From the NCBI GenBank assembly GCA_005408345.1, contig SEMN01000122.1:591001-655000 (forward strand): a DNA stretch of 64,000 bases, read 5' to 3'. This stretch comes from Macquaria australasica. Taxonomy: Eukaryota > Chordata > Actinopteri > Centrarchiformes > Percichthyidae. Every line of letters starts with the position of its first letter. Positions within the stretch are counted from its first letter, which is position 1. Shown here one piece after another: positions 38,300 to 48,635 of this stretch. Position numbers and translations under genes: made by a program. Under the pieces are notes generated by a model. It was given only the letters and a program-made list of their open reading frames with translations. It was not told the DNA's origin and did not search any database.

Positions 38300-40500
38300 C
38301 TGGAGGTGATGATGCACACAAACGCACACCGGGAGGGAGAGTTCACTCCTCCCTATTTATGAATCCATTTCCCATAAGAATTTGCATCCCCTTTCTAGAT
38401 AACGTGTGCACTTTATTTGGAGTAACCCGAGTGTCTGGAGAAAGTATGAGATGTTTTGTCATGTGAAACACATGCTCAGAAGGGATGAGAAGCACGTTGT
38501 TGTAAGGGAGTTAAGGTGAGAGTCCAACCGACTCATCCCAGTCTCACCGGGATACAGAGCAGGACCAGCCGTCACCTTAGTACATCAGGAATAGAGAGCG
38601 TTTTCAACTGTCGTGTTTTACAAGCCCATACGTAACACCTCAACTCATGCCTGTACAAGTACAGAGTTAGTAGGGTGTGTTCAGTTGAATCTGAAGTCAC
38701 TCTGAATGCACTCTAGTGGTGTAAAACACAAAGAGACAGAGCTTTATCTTTTTAATAATCAAGCTGGTATGGAGCAGAATGTATGCACATAATGTATATA
38801 TGTGTGTGTATAGTATGTAACAACATTAACGTCTATCTACTGGATATTTCAAAGGCACTAAATTCTCCCTGATGTGTCACTTAATGCCAAAGGAATTCAA
38901 GCATGACATCATCTATTCTACTGTTATTAGGTTGGGCTGAAATGGAAAGAAAGGACACATTTGTGTGCATAGTGACCCAAGTGTCTGGGAAGAGTTGTTG
39001 ATGGACAAGTGTTGAGGGATATTGACAGAAGCCATGTTGTAGAGTTTCTGTGGTGAATTTTGCAGTCTAGCGGCACGGGTCTATGGACGGCAATGTCGGT
39101 CTGTTGTCTGTCAGTCTGTCGGTCCAGACTCAAATATCTCAACAACTATTGGATGGATTGCTAATAAATATGGAAAACATTCATAGTCCCCAGATGATGA
39201 ATCCTAATGACTTTGGTAATCCCCTGACATTTCCTCTAGCACCACCATCAGGTCAAAATTTCAATTTGCCTGTTACTTTGGTTCATGACCAAATACCTGC
39301 AACACTAATGTTGCACTTTGTTGTACTTTCATGCAGGCTAACATTTAACATGTTACCATGGTGACCATGGTAAATGAGAAAGGTAACATGCTGATGTTGT
39401 GCACGTACAACACCTGCTGAACATCAGCATGTTAGCGTCATCATTGTGAGCATGTCAGCATGCTGATGTTAGCATTTAGCTCAAAGCACTGCTGTTTCTA
39501 GATACAGCCTCACAGAGCTGCTAGCGTGGCTGTACACTCCTGCTAATATACAGTATATAAGGTATATTCATCAGTAGAAAAGGATTATATTATTCTATGT
39601 AGGCCTAACGTCGAAGAATATAATTTATTTTCAGCAGAGAAACATAACATCATAAGCCCTAGGACTTACTGTTTGAATATAGTAAGGGGTTGACTTTAAT
39701 GCACAGTTTGATTTGTGAGCTACATCTTACACTTAGTACCAGCAGGTCATTTATTTTCCCTGTGAGATGAGAAAGAACACAGTTTCTTGTTACATGACAT
39801 TTGCAAAAGAGAATGATTTGTTTTCCTTTTCCAACAAAGAGCCTTGTGGGAGTGTACTGATTTCAGGAAGCCTTAAAATTAGTGGTAATTATTATTAGAT
39901 GTACTCCGACAGCATTGTGGTTAAGACACAGAAGGAAATGTCATTAATTGGACTGCTGGAAAATGTTGGCATCATTTTGTTTCTCATTCAAGGTCCCTAT
40001 TAGTGATATTAAGGACATGAGTTTTCTGTTTCCCTTTGTTTGGCATGTTTTTATTTGTGATTTATTTCCAGCCTAGCGTGCTTTTTTTCAGCTTTCATTA
40101 GGTGTTCCAGAAAAAGAAGAAGAGACGGACAACATGAGTACTAAAAATAAACACATTTTACTGCGGCTATCAGGACATGATGCACTTCACAGTACATTTT
40201 CTGTGGTATTGTGCTTGCAACCCAAAACATATATGCCTTTGTTTTCTCTAAGGAGGGGCGTGGGTTCAGATAGCAGCAAGGAGAGAGAGAGATGGGATAA
40301 AAGGGAGTTCATCCTCCATTATCACATGAAAGTACATTGTAGTTTTCACCGTTACGGCGTATTGCGCGCACTCCTTGCATCCCTTGGTGTTTACAGTAAC
40401 CTCGTGCACAAGGAGTAGAAAATACAATGCAAAATAAAAGAGGGAGGGAGTACAAAAGGTAGGATGGAAGACGAGGTAAAAAGGTTCAACACTGAGAGCA
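38300..40500. other. Intergenic, no gene seen
   Basis: Between the GPRC5-like 5' exon and the 3' end of pde6h. Apart from the dispersed repeat at 39,065-39,545 it is non-coding; frames are short and without family motifs. Confidence 0.5.
39065..39545 (-). repeat. Dispersed repeat copy 1 (GCTAGCA/AACATCAGCATG family)
   Basis: Reverse-strand copy containing the landmarks of the 44.3-kb copy (ATATCTCAACAACTATTGGA, AGTCCCCAGATGATGAATCC, CACCATCAGGTC) and a second part rich in GCTGATGTTAGC-type short palindromes and ending CACAGAGCTGCTAGC. The phrases are common in fish genomes. No coding capacity. Confidence 0.65.
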
Positions 40501-40512
40501 AAATATTTACAT

Positions 40513-40518
40513 TTTAAT
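40513..40518 (-). terminator. Candidate poly(A) signal for the pde6h gene
   Basis: ATTAAA on the - strand about 430 nt after the pde6h stop codon. A variant hexamer, so only tentative; TTTATT pairs on the + strand (AATAAA on -) also occur near 40,050-40,065. Confidence 0.25.
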
Positions 40519-40943
40519 AGACAGCTAGAAGCAAATACAAGCTAGTCTTAACTAGTGTTTTGCTTGCGTCCATTGCTGTGGGTTTGGAGTGGCAGAGGGA
40601 GAGAAGGAGGTCCAAATGAGGAGAGAGGAGAAGTCGGGAGGAGGCTATTGTAGATGGGTGAGGGGAAAGGGGATAAGGTATGTGGAGGTCTTTTTCTCGT
40701 CTTCTCATATCAAGTATATATAGTTAAAACAGTATCATATAATAATAATATAAAAGTAAGAACATCATTATGCTTTTCGTCCACTTAGTGGAGTCAGTCA
40801 TGAGGTAGATAGACGAGAGGGCATTAGGGGGTCTGCTGGCCGTCTTATCATGGCGGGCTGAGCTGAGATGGAGAGAAGGCAGGGCGGAGGGGATTAGACA
40901 GAGGAGAGGTACAGGCAGGCAAGGAAGGCAGGAGGCAGCAGGT

Positions 40944-41308
40944 TTAAATGATGCCGTATTTGGCCAAGTCGCTGAGCTCCATGTCGCCGAAGGCTTCCCA
41001 TGGGCACACCACTGTGATGTCTGTGCCAAGTCCCTCCATGCCGGGGATATCGTCACCAAAGCTGGAGAAAGAGGAAACAAAGATGTCAGTGGCCCAGGTC
41101 CTGGTATAAAACCTGCTTTGATTGATTGCATTTAATCTATAAATGTAATGTAAATGGGTTTTTACCCCTTCTGGCCTGGCTTGGGGGCCTTGCTCTTGAA
41201 TGTGCGGGTCTGCCTCTGCTTGAACTTGGGTGGTCCCTTCTTGGGTGTGGTGGGGCCAGTCGCTCCACCAGGGGCCAGGGCGCTTCCTGCAGGGGGGCTG
41301 GCGTTCAT
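40944..41308 (-). CDS. pde6h: Cone cGMP phosphodiesterase 6 inhibitory gamma subunit (PDE6H)
   Basis: Small intrinsically disordered inhibitor of the photoreceptor cGMP phosphodiesterase; transducin removes its C-terminus from the catalytic pocket to switch the enzyme on. Coding exons 41308-41166 and 41061-40944 (GT-AG; AAGGG|GTAAAA donor, TCTCCAG acceptor) give 86 residues, the family's normal size of 83-87. The N-terminus MNASPPAGSALAPGG is variable. GPTTPKKGPPKFKQRQTR is the polycationic region, and GPTTP (not GPVTP) is typical of the cone form. The second exon encodes FGDDIPGMEGLGTDITV, CPWEAF and the C-terminal YGII that blocks catalysis. The start is the first ATG after an in-frame acceptor region. 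The family is certain; cone (H) versus rod (G) rests on few residues. Confidence 0.93.
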
Positions 41309-41425
41309 TTCTGCTGAGGGTGACTAAAAGACAGAAAGAAAAAGTGTCATCGCACATGCAGCTCCTCAGAGATCACAGCCTCCTCTTGTGCGCCCCACCC
41401 CCCACCCCTCTCTGCTGCCCTCTGT

Positions 41426-41906
41426 TAATCCTGTTTCCTTCCAGCTCTCAATGCCAATCAGAGGAGATCATGCTGATTAGTTTAAATGGCCAGATTAGCT
41501 CTAATCCCACTCCGATCTGCAGCGGACTAATTGCCCTTCTTGAACAACAGGGATGTCATGTGCGACGGGAAAGCAACCTCTATTCTTAACCTCAAACTGT
41601 TCCATTAGCTCTTCAACTAAACACCCATTCAGCTGCTGATGTTTGACAGTTAGATTACTAAATTATGAACTATTACAGTCACAGCATTTGTGAATGTCTA
41701 AGTTTGACACAGGTCTCTTGCTTAACTAGTGAGGCTGCATCAACCAGTAAGCAGTGTTGTTTTATGTGCATGCACCTGCTAATCTCTTGAACAAAATATC
41801 CCTGTCTGTCCCTCTTGTCCTAATCTCAGACCTGATCTTAAGCAGTATCCTGCCTAAACTCTACTTCTCACCCCCCTCTTCCTCTGACTGCTGACACTGG
41901 TAATCC
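41426..41906. promoter_or_regulatory. Cluster of CRX/OTX-type TAATCC/TAATCT sites in pde6h intron 1
   Basis: Seven K50-homeodomain cores lie in 480 bp: TAATCC at 41,426, GATTAG at 41,475 and 41,493, CTAATCCC at 41,501, CTAATC at 41,779 and 41,820, and TAATCC at 41,901. Clustering within the first intron of a photoreceptor gene suggests an intronic enhancer. Confidence 0.45.
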
Positions 41907-42732
41907 TGTTAGGCCAATTCGACAGTGGTGGAAAACACCCTGGTTTGGCACGTCATGTAGCTCAAACATGTGCGCCACCTGCACCAGCATCAGCAGATCT
42001 AGATTGCCTGTGGATGGGGTTGCAGAGACTCTCTCTCTCCCTTTCCGCTCTGAGAGATCTGTGAAGCTGCGCCAGAGTTACGCTGTGGAGACGCTGCCCG
42101 ACATGTTATTAGCCATCTGTTGCTGTCATTGTTGCCCCTAAAGTCAATCCTCTTTACACACACATCTGTTCTTGCCTCCAAGTTTCTATCCATGCCTTTT
42201 AAGAGTCTGCTTCTGTTCTTTTGTTTCACTATTGCATTTCTGAACTCGGCTACATCTGTACTTCAACCTACAATTAGCTGATATTTGTATCCACTTTGTG
42301 GCTATTTAAATTGAAACATCAAACCACTTTGCTAGCACAGGATAAATAGATTTTTTTTTTCTTTTACAGTTTTCAGACATTCTTCTTCTTCACTTGTGTG
42401 CAAACTTCTTTCTCTTGTCATTCAAGCTGTTGCTTGTGTCAGTTTACAGTTTTAGCGAGCAATGCACACATGCACATCTGCACTCAAGCCATCCTTGTCA
42501 TCAAAGTCATCCTCATCTGAATTCTTGCATTCACTCCTGTCTACTACTTCAGTGCTGACATGACTCATTTTATCTATATAATAAGTAGTTAATGTTACTA
42601 ATTCAGTGCCATAAAACATTGTAAAGGTTGCAGAGGCAGCAGCTGTTGTAATTAAGGCACACTGTAAGTTTGAATAATTTCATTAGTAAATCAAGTCAAT
42701 CAGGTTGCTGCAGCAGTAGAGATTGTTCTCAC

Positions 42733-42806
42733 CTGTTGTCACAGATATCCCAAGAGGCCGCCGCCGATCTCTGCTCAGAGCAGCTTCTTTCTTCTTCTTG
42801 AGTTTG
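42733..42806 (-). other. pde6h non-coding first exon (5' UTR)
   Basis: A donor CAACAG|GTGAGA on the - strand ends an exon at 42,733. A TATA box 25-30 nt beyond the inferred start places transcription initiation near 42,805. It would join to the coding exon at the acceptor CTTTTAG just above 41,323, giving a 1.4-kb first intron, as in other PDE6 gamma genes with a leader exon. Confidence 0.6.
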
Positions 42807-42830
42807 TGAAGTGCGTTGTCTGTGTTGTGC

Positions 42831-42853
42831 TTTTATATCTTCATCACTAATCC
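42831..42853 (-). promoter_or_regulatory. pde6h core promoter: TATA box with adjacent TAATCC
   Basis: TATAAAA (- strand) covers 42,831-42,837. TAATCC (+ strand) lies at 42,848-42,853, 10 bp upstream of it in the gene's orientation. TAATCC is the core site of CRX/OTX photoreceptor homeodomain factors. Both are seen directly; their use in photoreceptors is inferred from the gene's function. Confidence 0.6.
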
Positions 42854-44334
42854 CCACATCCTCCTCTTTCCAATCACATGCTCACTGGAAAAGGTCAGGT
42901 CAAACTTCCCCACCGAGCTAGCATCTTCTCCCCCTCCTCCCCTCCTTCTTGTTCCCTTCACACCACCCACCGCTGCCCCTCCCCTACCTGCCCGTGGCAG
43001 GGAGGCGGTGTAAAACAGTGTCAAAGATCAATCTGGAAGGATTGGATCGGGCTTATCCCTCTAAACCTCAGCACGCCTGCATTTAGCTTTGCTGTGAGGA
43101 GACGACCTGCTGGGCTCGTTTCAGGTCCATGTGAGATGCTGTTTTTTCACATGTGGGAGGATGTTCACTGTAGATCCTGTGGAGCCACCACTAATAATAG
43201 TCAAACTCTTATTTGACTGTGTAGAATTTTAAATATTTCAACAATATTTCAAACATCCCTTGAGAAACAACATTATATTTGTAATGTGAACAAATATAGT
43301 TTCTTGTGACTTTGAATTTGATAAAATCAAAAGAACCTCAATACAAGGAGTTGGATTGGTATGACTTTGTAGCTTGAGAAATTAAGGCAATGTCAAAGAT
43401 TGCATTTTTGCCTTCTCTTTCAGCTTTAAATACACCCAATTTTCCAAGTATTTCTTCCAAATTAGAGTTAATTACATACCTATTTGTGTTTGAGCTTCAC
43501 AACATGGGTTTGGCACCCTCACTGTGAGAGAGCTGCGGCTGATGTGGGAAGGCCAGTGGTACAGTAATTAAACTGATAAACACCAGTCACATACCTAGAC
43601 GTGCAAAATCGAATGCAACTGGACCTGGAGTTTGGTCCTGACAATATTTTGCTTTTGGTTGAGTGTAATAATTGCCAGTATTTAAAGAACAAAAGAGGTA
43701 AAATGACAAGGGTACCTGTTATCATTTTCATCATTCAAACGATATCCTATGTGAGGAAAATGTTTCCGTATTCTACATCTTATGCTGGTGTAAAATAATT
43801 ACATAAGGTTTTGTCCTAATGATTTGGCCTCCGTGTGTGGAAACTGTTGATCTAAAGGGAGGATCCTGGATTAGCGTGTCTAGAAGCGGGACAAATACTG
43901 AGAAAAAGCCATGACACAACCACCGAGCGCTGATGGGAAGTTATGTAAGCAGACATTCTTGTCTAAATTCTTCAAATTATCCAACTGTCCATTTTCTGAA
44001 ACTCAAGACATGTTAACAGACTTTAATACCGACTCACACAGACACAGAAGGCCCCCGTCGCCCTTCTTTTGATTAGTTATGTGATTTATATTGTTTAATT
44101 GATGGTGTTGGTTCCTTGGTTCATTCTTTTGTTCTTCGTTTCTTTCATTCCTTTCATTCATGCATTAATTTCTTTCCCTTTTCTTTGCTTACCATGCATA
44201 TCTTGAGTTCTCTTATATACTTTTTAGATATATTTTATATGTTTTCAAGGGCGACAAAGCCAAGATGGCAGCATCAAATCGGACTACACACACACTGTAC
44301 ATGACACTGGAGCTAAAAGATGAAGATGAATAGA

Positions 44335-44715
44335 TGAGTCGACAGCCATGCTAGCAGCTCTGTGAGGCTGTACTTTAAGATAAATTAAACGACCTGATGA
44401 TGGCACAGTCTGAAAAGTCAGGGGATCAACAAAGTCATTACAATTCATCCTGAGGGGGACATGAATGTGTGTTCCAAATTTTAAAGCAATCCATCTAATA
44501 GTTAAGATATTTCACTCAAAACCACAAATGCCAACCTCATGGTGGCGCTAGAGGAAACGTTGGAAGATCACCAAAGTTATTTGGATTCATCCTCTGGGGA
44601 CCATGAATGTCTGTAAAGAATCTCATGGCAATCCATCAAATAGACGTTAAGATATTTCAGTCTGGACCATAGTGGTGGACCAACCGACTGAAGCATGCCG
44701 CTGGCATGGCTAAAA
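44335..44715 (+). repeat. Dispersed repeat copy 2, with internal tandem duplication
   Basis: Shares GCTAGCAGCTCTGTGAGGC, TTCATCCTCTGGGGACCATG and GGCAATCCATCAAATAGACG with the 39-kb copy in opposite orientation. The unit (catch phrases AAAGTCATTACAATTCATCC then AAAGTTATTTGGATTCATCC) occurs twice in tandem, at about 44,420-44,530 and 44,560-44,670. Confidence 0.65.
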
Positions 44716-44974
44716 ATGTGTAACAAAATTTGCAACTTCTTTAGCAATTATCTCCTTGAAATGCCATCCAGAGGGTGATGGCATAATGCTCATAATTACA
44801 GCTACATCTTTAATGGCTGCAATTATTAATCACAGTTATTAAATATATGTCCATTCTGTAGCTTTTACAGTCATATGTTCTCTCCAACTGATTAATTCAA
44901 GAGAAACACTAAATGGGGATTAGAGTTATCTGGGTTTTTAGAATAATCACGAAAGTAAGTTAATCAGCCTTTTT

Positions 44975-45320
44975 TAACTATGCCCCAAAACTATGGAATT
45001 CCCTACCCAAGGCTATAAGAGATGAAAGCTCTGTGAACATTTTTAAACAACAATTAAAAACGTATTTATTCAGCAGTGCTTTCAACTAACTGTCACTTTA
45101 TGCCTTTCTTTGTTTTATTGCTATCTTTCACATATGACGTTGTCCTTGGCATACCTGTTCTTGCTATTTGCTGCTTCTCTTCTTTGTTACTCATTTGTTT
45201 GCATGTTTTTATTTTCTTGTTTCTTCCCCTATATTGTAAAGCACTTTGAGCTACACCCTGTATGAACAGTGCTATATAAATACAGTTTATTATTAATAAT
45301 ATTATTATTATTATACTATA
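44975..45320 (+). mobile_element. L2-type LINE 3' end, 5' truncated
   Basis: The + strand reads YAPKLWNSLPKAIRDESS then IFKQQLKTYLFSSAFN and a stop at about 44,983-45,088, the conserved C-terminus of L2/CR1-type LINE proteins. A 3' UTR with AAAGCACTTTGAGCTACACC and GTGCTATATAAATA follows, with a TTATTA-type tail. Confidence 0.82.
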
Positions 45321-46025
45321 ACCTGCACTTATTTTGCCAAGGCAACAGAATGATTTATTATTTCATATATTGGTTAGGAATTGGGGTCGATCCTATGCTG
45401 CACATTGATCAGCTGAGGTTTTGAGGCCAGTCTTTCAGGGCAACATGCGGTGCCTGGTGCTAAAGGAGGACAGGACAATGGCTAAGCCTCTTTATTTGTA
45501 GGCTGGAGATTGGAAGGAGCTGGCCTCTTTAACCACACAGATCACAGTTCTACACTATTATCAGTCTGTAGGTTGAGACCCACAGTGAGCACCAGGCCTG
45601 TGTCATTAAGGTCATCACATCATAAATCTACTATGCTGTGCTGAAAATGTTTAGACACCTGATTTGGGTGTAAATTGGAGAAACAGTGAAACACAATGCA
45701 GATGTCTGACACTGTGTCAGGCCAGTTCTCTCCACAACTAGTGTGTGTGCTGTATGAACTAACAGAACAAACAGGTAATAACGATGAACTGAACTAAACT
45801 GTACTGAAACCCTGTGCAGTGTACAACACGTTAATACTTACTTAGGATACTAATTAGATTAACAAAGGGACTGGGGCAGCAATATAACGCAAGCGGCACT
45901 GTATGTGTGTGCATGTGTAACATCTTCTACTTCACAGGCAGCATTTTACAGCTTGTCAAATGTATAAACATCAGCTAAGTATGACTTCAACTGACAAATC
46001 TGTTCTTTCATGAAGCTCATGAATT

Positions 46026-46028
<3 letters not shown>

Positions 46029-46090
<62 letters not shown>
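46029..46090. repeat. (GT)n microsatellite, 31 units
   Basis: Uninterrupted GT array in intergenic sequence. Confidence 0.98.
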
Positions 46091-46091
<1 letters not shown>

Positions 46092-47138
46092 CAGAGGAAA
46101 CCATACTCTTTTTACAGCCAAGCTCTCTGGCTTGAGGACCACCATATACAGTGCAGGCATACAGTACATATGATCTGTGGGACGTGTGGAGGTTTGCTTT
46201 CCACCCCGCAAAAAGCTCAAAGATACTATGAGTGAATATTCTTGGCATACACACCTTTTTTTTTAAATCAAAAAGGGTCTAGACAGGACTGAACCACAGT
46301 CTCTCGTGTCACTTTGGATTCACATGCTGAACTTGCGCTTTGTGTCAAAGACAAATTTCTATGTTTAAATTCTCCCCAAAAATAGGAAAACATGACCATA
46401 AACAGTTTGAAGTATTTTTTTAAAGAGGCGCCAAACACATTAACATTCACTCAGCTTCCAGTCAACTCTTTATTGTGCTTTACTTGTCCCTTAGCCCACT
46501 AAGGGTGAAATATAAGCTGTTTTCCCAGCAGCTTTGTATGGCTAAATAATGACTCCCATCTACAGTGTGGTCTGTGTTTGTGGTCACAGTACAGATACAG
46601 ATAGAGGAAATGGTCTTAATAAAGATAACTCTACTAAATTATGGGTGGAGAGAGAATGTAAGCTCCAAACACTCATATTTCTGCAAAAATACAGCTAAAG
46701 ACACAGCTTCCATCAGAGCTTTGAGAAGGAGCATGACGCAAAAGAAGTGTGTTGTCAGAGCATGCAGATATGGTACCGCAGAGAAGTGGATTATGCTGGA
46801 GGAGTGATTGGATTGGTTTTAATGGATGTTTTTATAATCTTTCTAACATGAAGAAAGCACAAAGTTTTAAGAGCCACCTTTCAAGCCTTCAATGGGTGAG
46901 TGTTACATTTGTGTATAATGTAGCACCTTGACTAATAATAGTCTCGTGCATGAACCACAGCATGTCTGCCTCATATGAACAGGATCACAGGGCTCAGACT
47001 GTCTGGCTTGCTGGTGGACCAGTATTAGTGTTGACAGCTGTAGAGCGCGATCAGAGAGCAATGCACAGAAGATCACGTACAGCCTACTTTAAACACAGGA
47101 CACCTCCTAATCCCATTTGAACACTTGCTTATGCTGGG

Positions 47139-48635
47139 TATTCAATTCAATTCAATTCAGTTTTATTTATATAGCGCCATATCATAACAAAGTTATCTCA
47201 GGGCACTTTTTCGAATAGAGCAAGTCTAGACCGACTCTTTATATTTACAGAGACCCAACAGTTCCCACCATGAGCAAGCACTATGCGACAGTGGCAAGGA
47301 AAAACTCCCTTTTAACAGGTAGAAACCTCGAGCAGAACCAGGCTCAAGGTGGGCGGTCATCTGCCTCGACCGGTTGGGTTGAAGGGGGAAGGGGGGAGCG
47401 GGAGAGAGAGAGCAGGAGGAAAGAGAACATACAGCAGCTCAATACAGCATAGATATGGTAATGGCATTGATGTTAACACCAACGGAACACTAAGAGCAAC
47501 ATTATAATAGCAATACTAATAACAGCAACAACAGCAATAGCATCAGCGGGTGCAGAGCAGGAGCACGGGGGCAGCAGGCGGCAGCAACCACAGACCCAGA
47601 CTCTACAGCTCCAGAGGCAGAAATACCTGCAGAAAGCAACAGAAGGGGGGGAGAGAGAGAGAGGAGAGAAAGCACACAACTACGGGAAGAAGTTGAATTA
47701 ATAACAAGCATTGATGGGATATGAGGGCGTACAGATGGAGAGGAAGAGGAGGAGAAAGGAGCTCAGTACATCATAGGAAGTCCCCCGGCAGTCTAGGCCT
47801 ATAGCAGCATAACTAAGGGGGGGCTCAGGGGTCACCTGAGTCAGCCCTACTATAAGCTTTATCAAAGAGGAAAGTCTTAAGCCTACTCTTAAATGTGAGG
47901 AGGTTGTCCGCCTCCCATACACAAACTGGGATCTGGTTCCACAGGAGAGGAGCTTGATAGCTGAAGGCTCTGGCTCCCATTCTACTTTTAGAGACTCTAG
48001 GAACCACAAGGAACCCTGCATTCTGGGAGCGCAGTGCTCTAGTGGGGTAATAGGGTACTATGAGCTCTTTAAGATATGATGGTGCCTGACCATTTAGGGC
48101 TTTGAAGGTGAGGAGAAGGATTTTAAATTCTATTCTGGATTTTACAGGGAGCCAGTGTAGAGAAGCTAATATTGGAGAAATATGTTCTCTTTTTCTGGTT
48201 CTTGTCAGTAAACGTGCCGCAGCATTCTGAATCAGCTGGAGAGTCTTAAGGGATTTTGGGGCAGCCTGATAATAGAGAGTTGCAATAGTCCAGCCTAGAC
48301 GTAACAAATGCATGGACTAGTTTTTCTGCATCTTTTTGAGATAGGATGTGCCTGATTTTTGCAATGTTACATAAATGAAAAAAGGCAGTTCTTGAAGTTT
48401 GTTTTATGTGGGAGTTAAAGGACATATCCTGATCAAAGATAACTCCAAGATTCCTTACGGTTTCGCTGGAGGCCAGGGCAATGCCATCTAGAGAAACTAT
48501 ATCTTTAGATAATGTGTTTCGAAAGTGTTCGGGGCCAAGTACAATAACTTCAGTTTTGTCTGAGTTTAACATCAGAAAATTGCAGGTCATCCAGGTTTTT
48601 ATGTCCTTAAGGCATGCTTGAAGTTCAGCTAATTG
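47139..48635 (-). mobile_element. L2-type LINE, 5' truncated, with frameshift
   Basis: The - strand encodes the C-terminal part of a LINE reverse transcriptase protein: MLNSDKTEVIVLGP, LGVIFDQDMSFNSHI, SRLDYCNSLLSG in one frame (48,590-48,246), then LQLIQNAAARLLTRT, LHWLPV, FKALNGQAPSYL and LWNQIP in another (48,313-47,825). A one-base loss in an A/C run near 48,255 separates the frames. A long 3' UTR follows and the element ends in an (AATTG)n-type tail at 47,139-47,160. The 5' two-thirds of the protein, including the catalytic YxDD, is absent, so it is dead. Confidence 0.88.
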
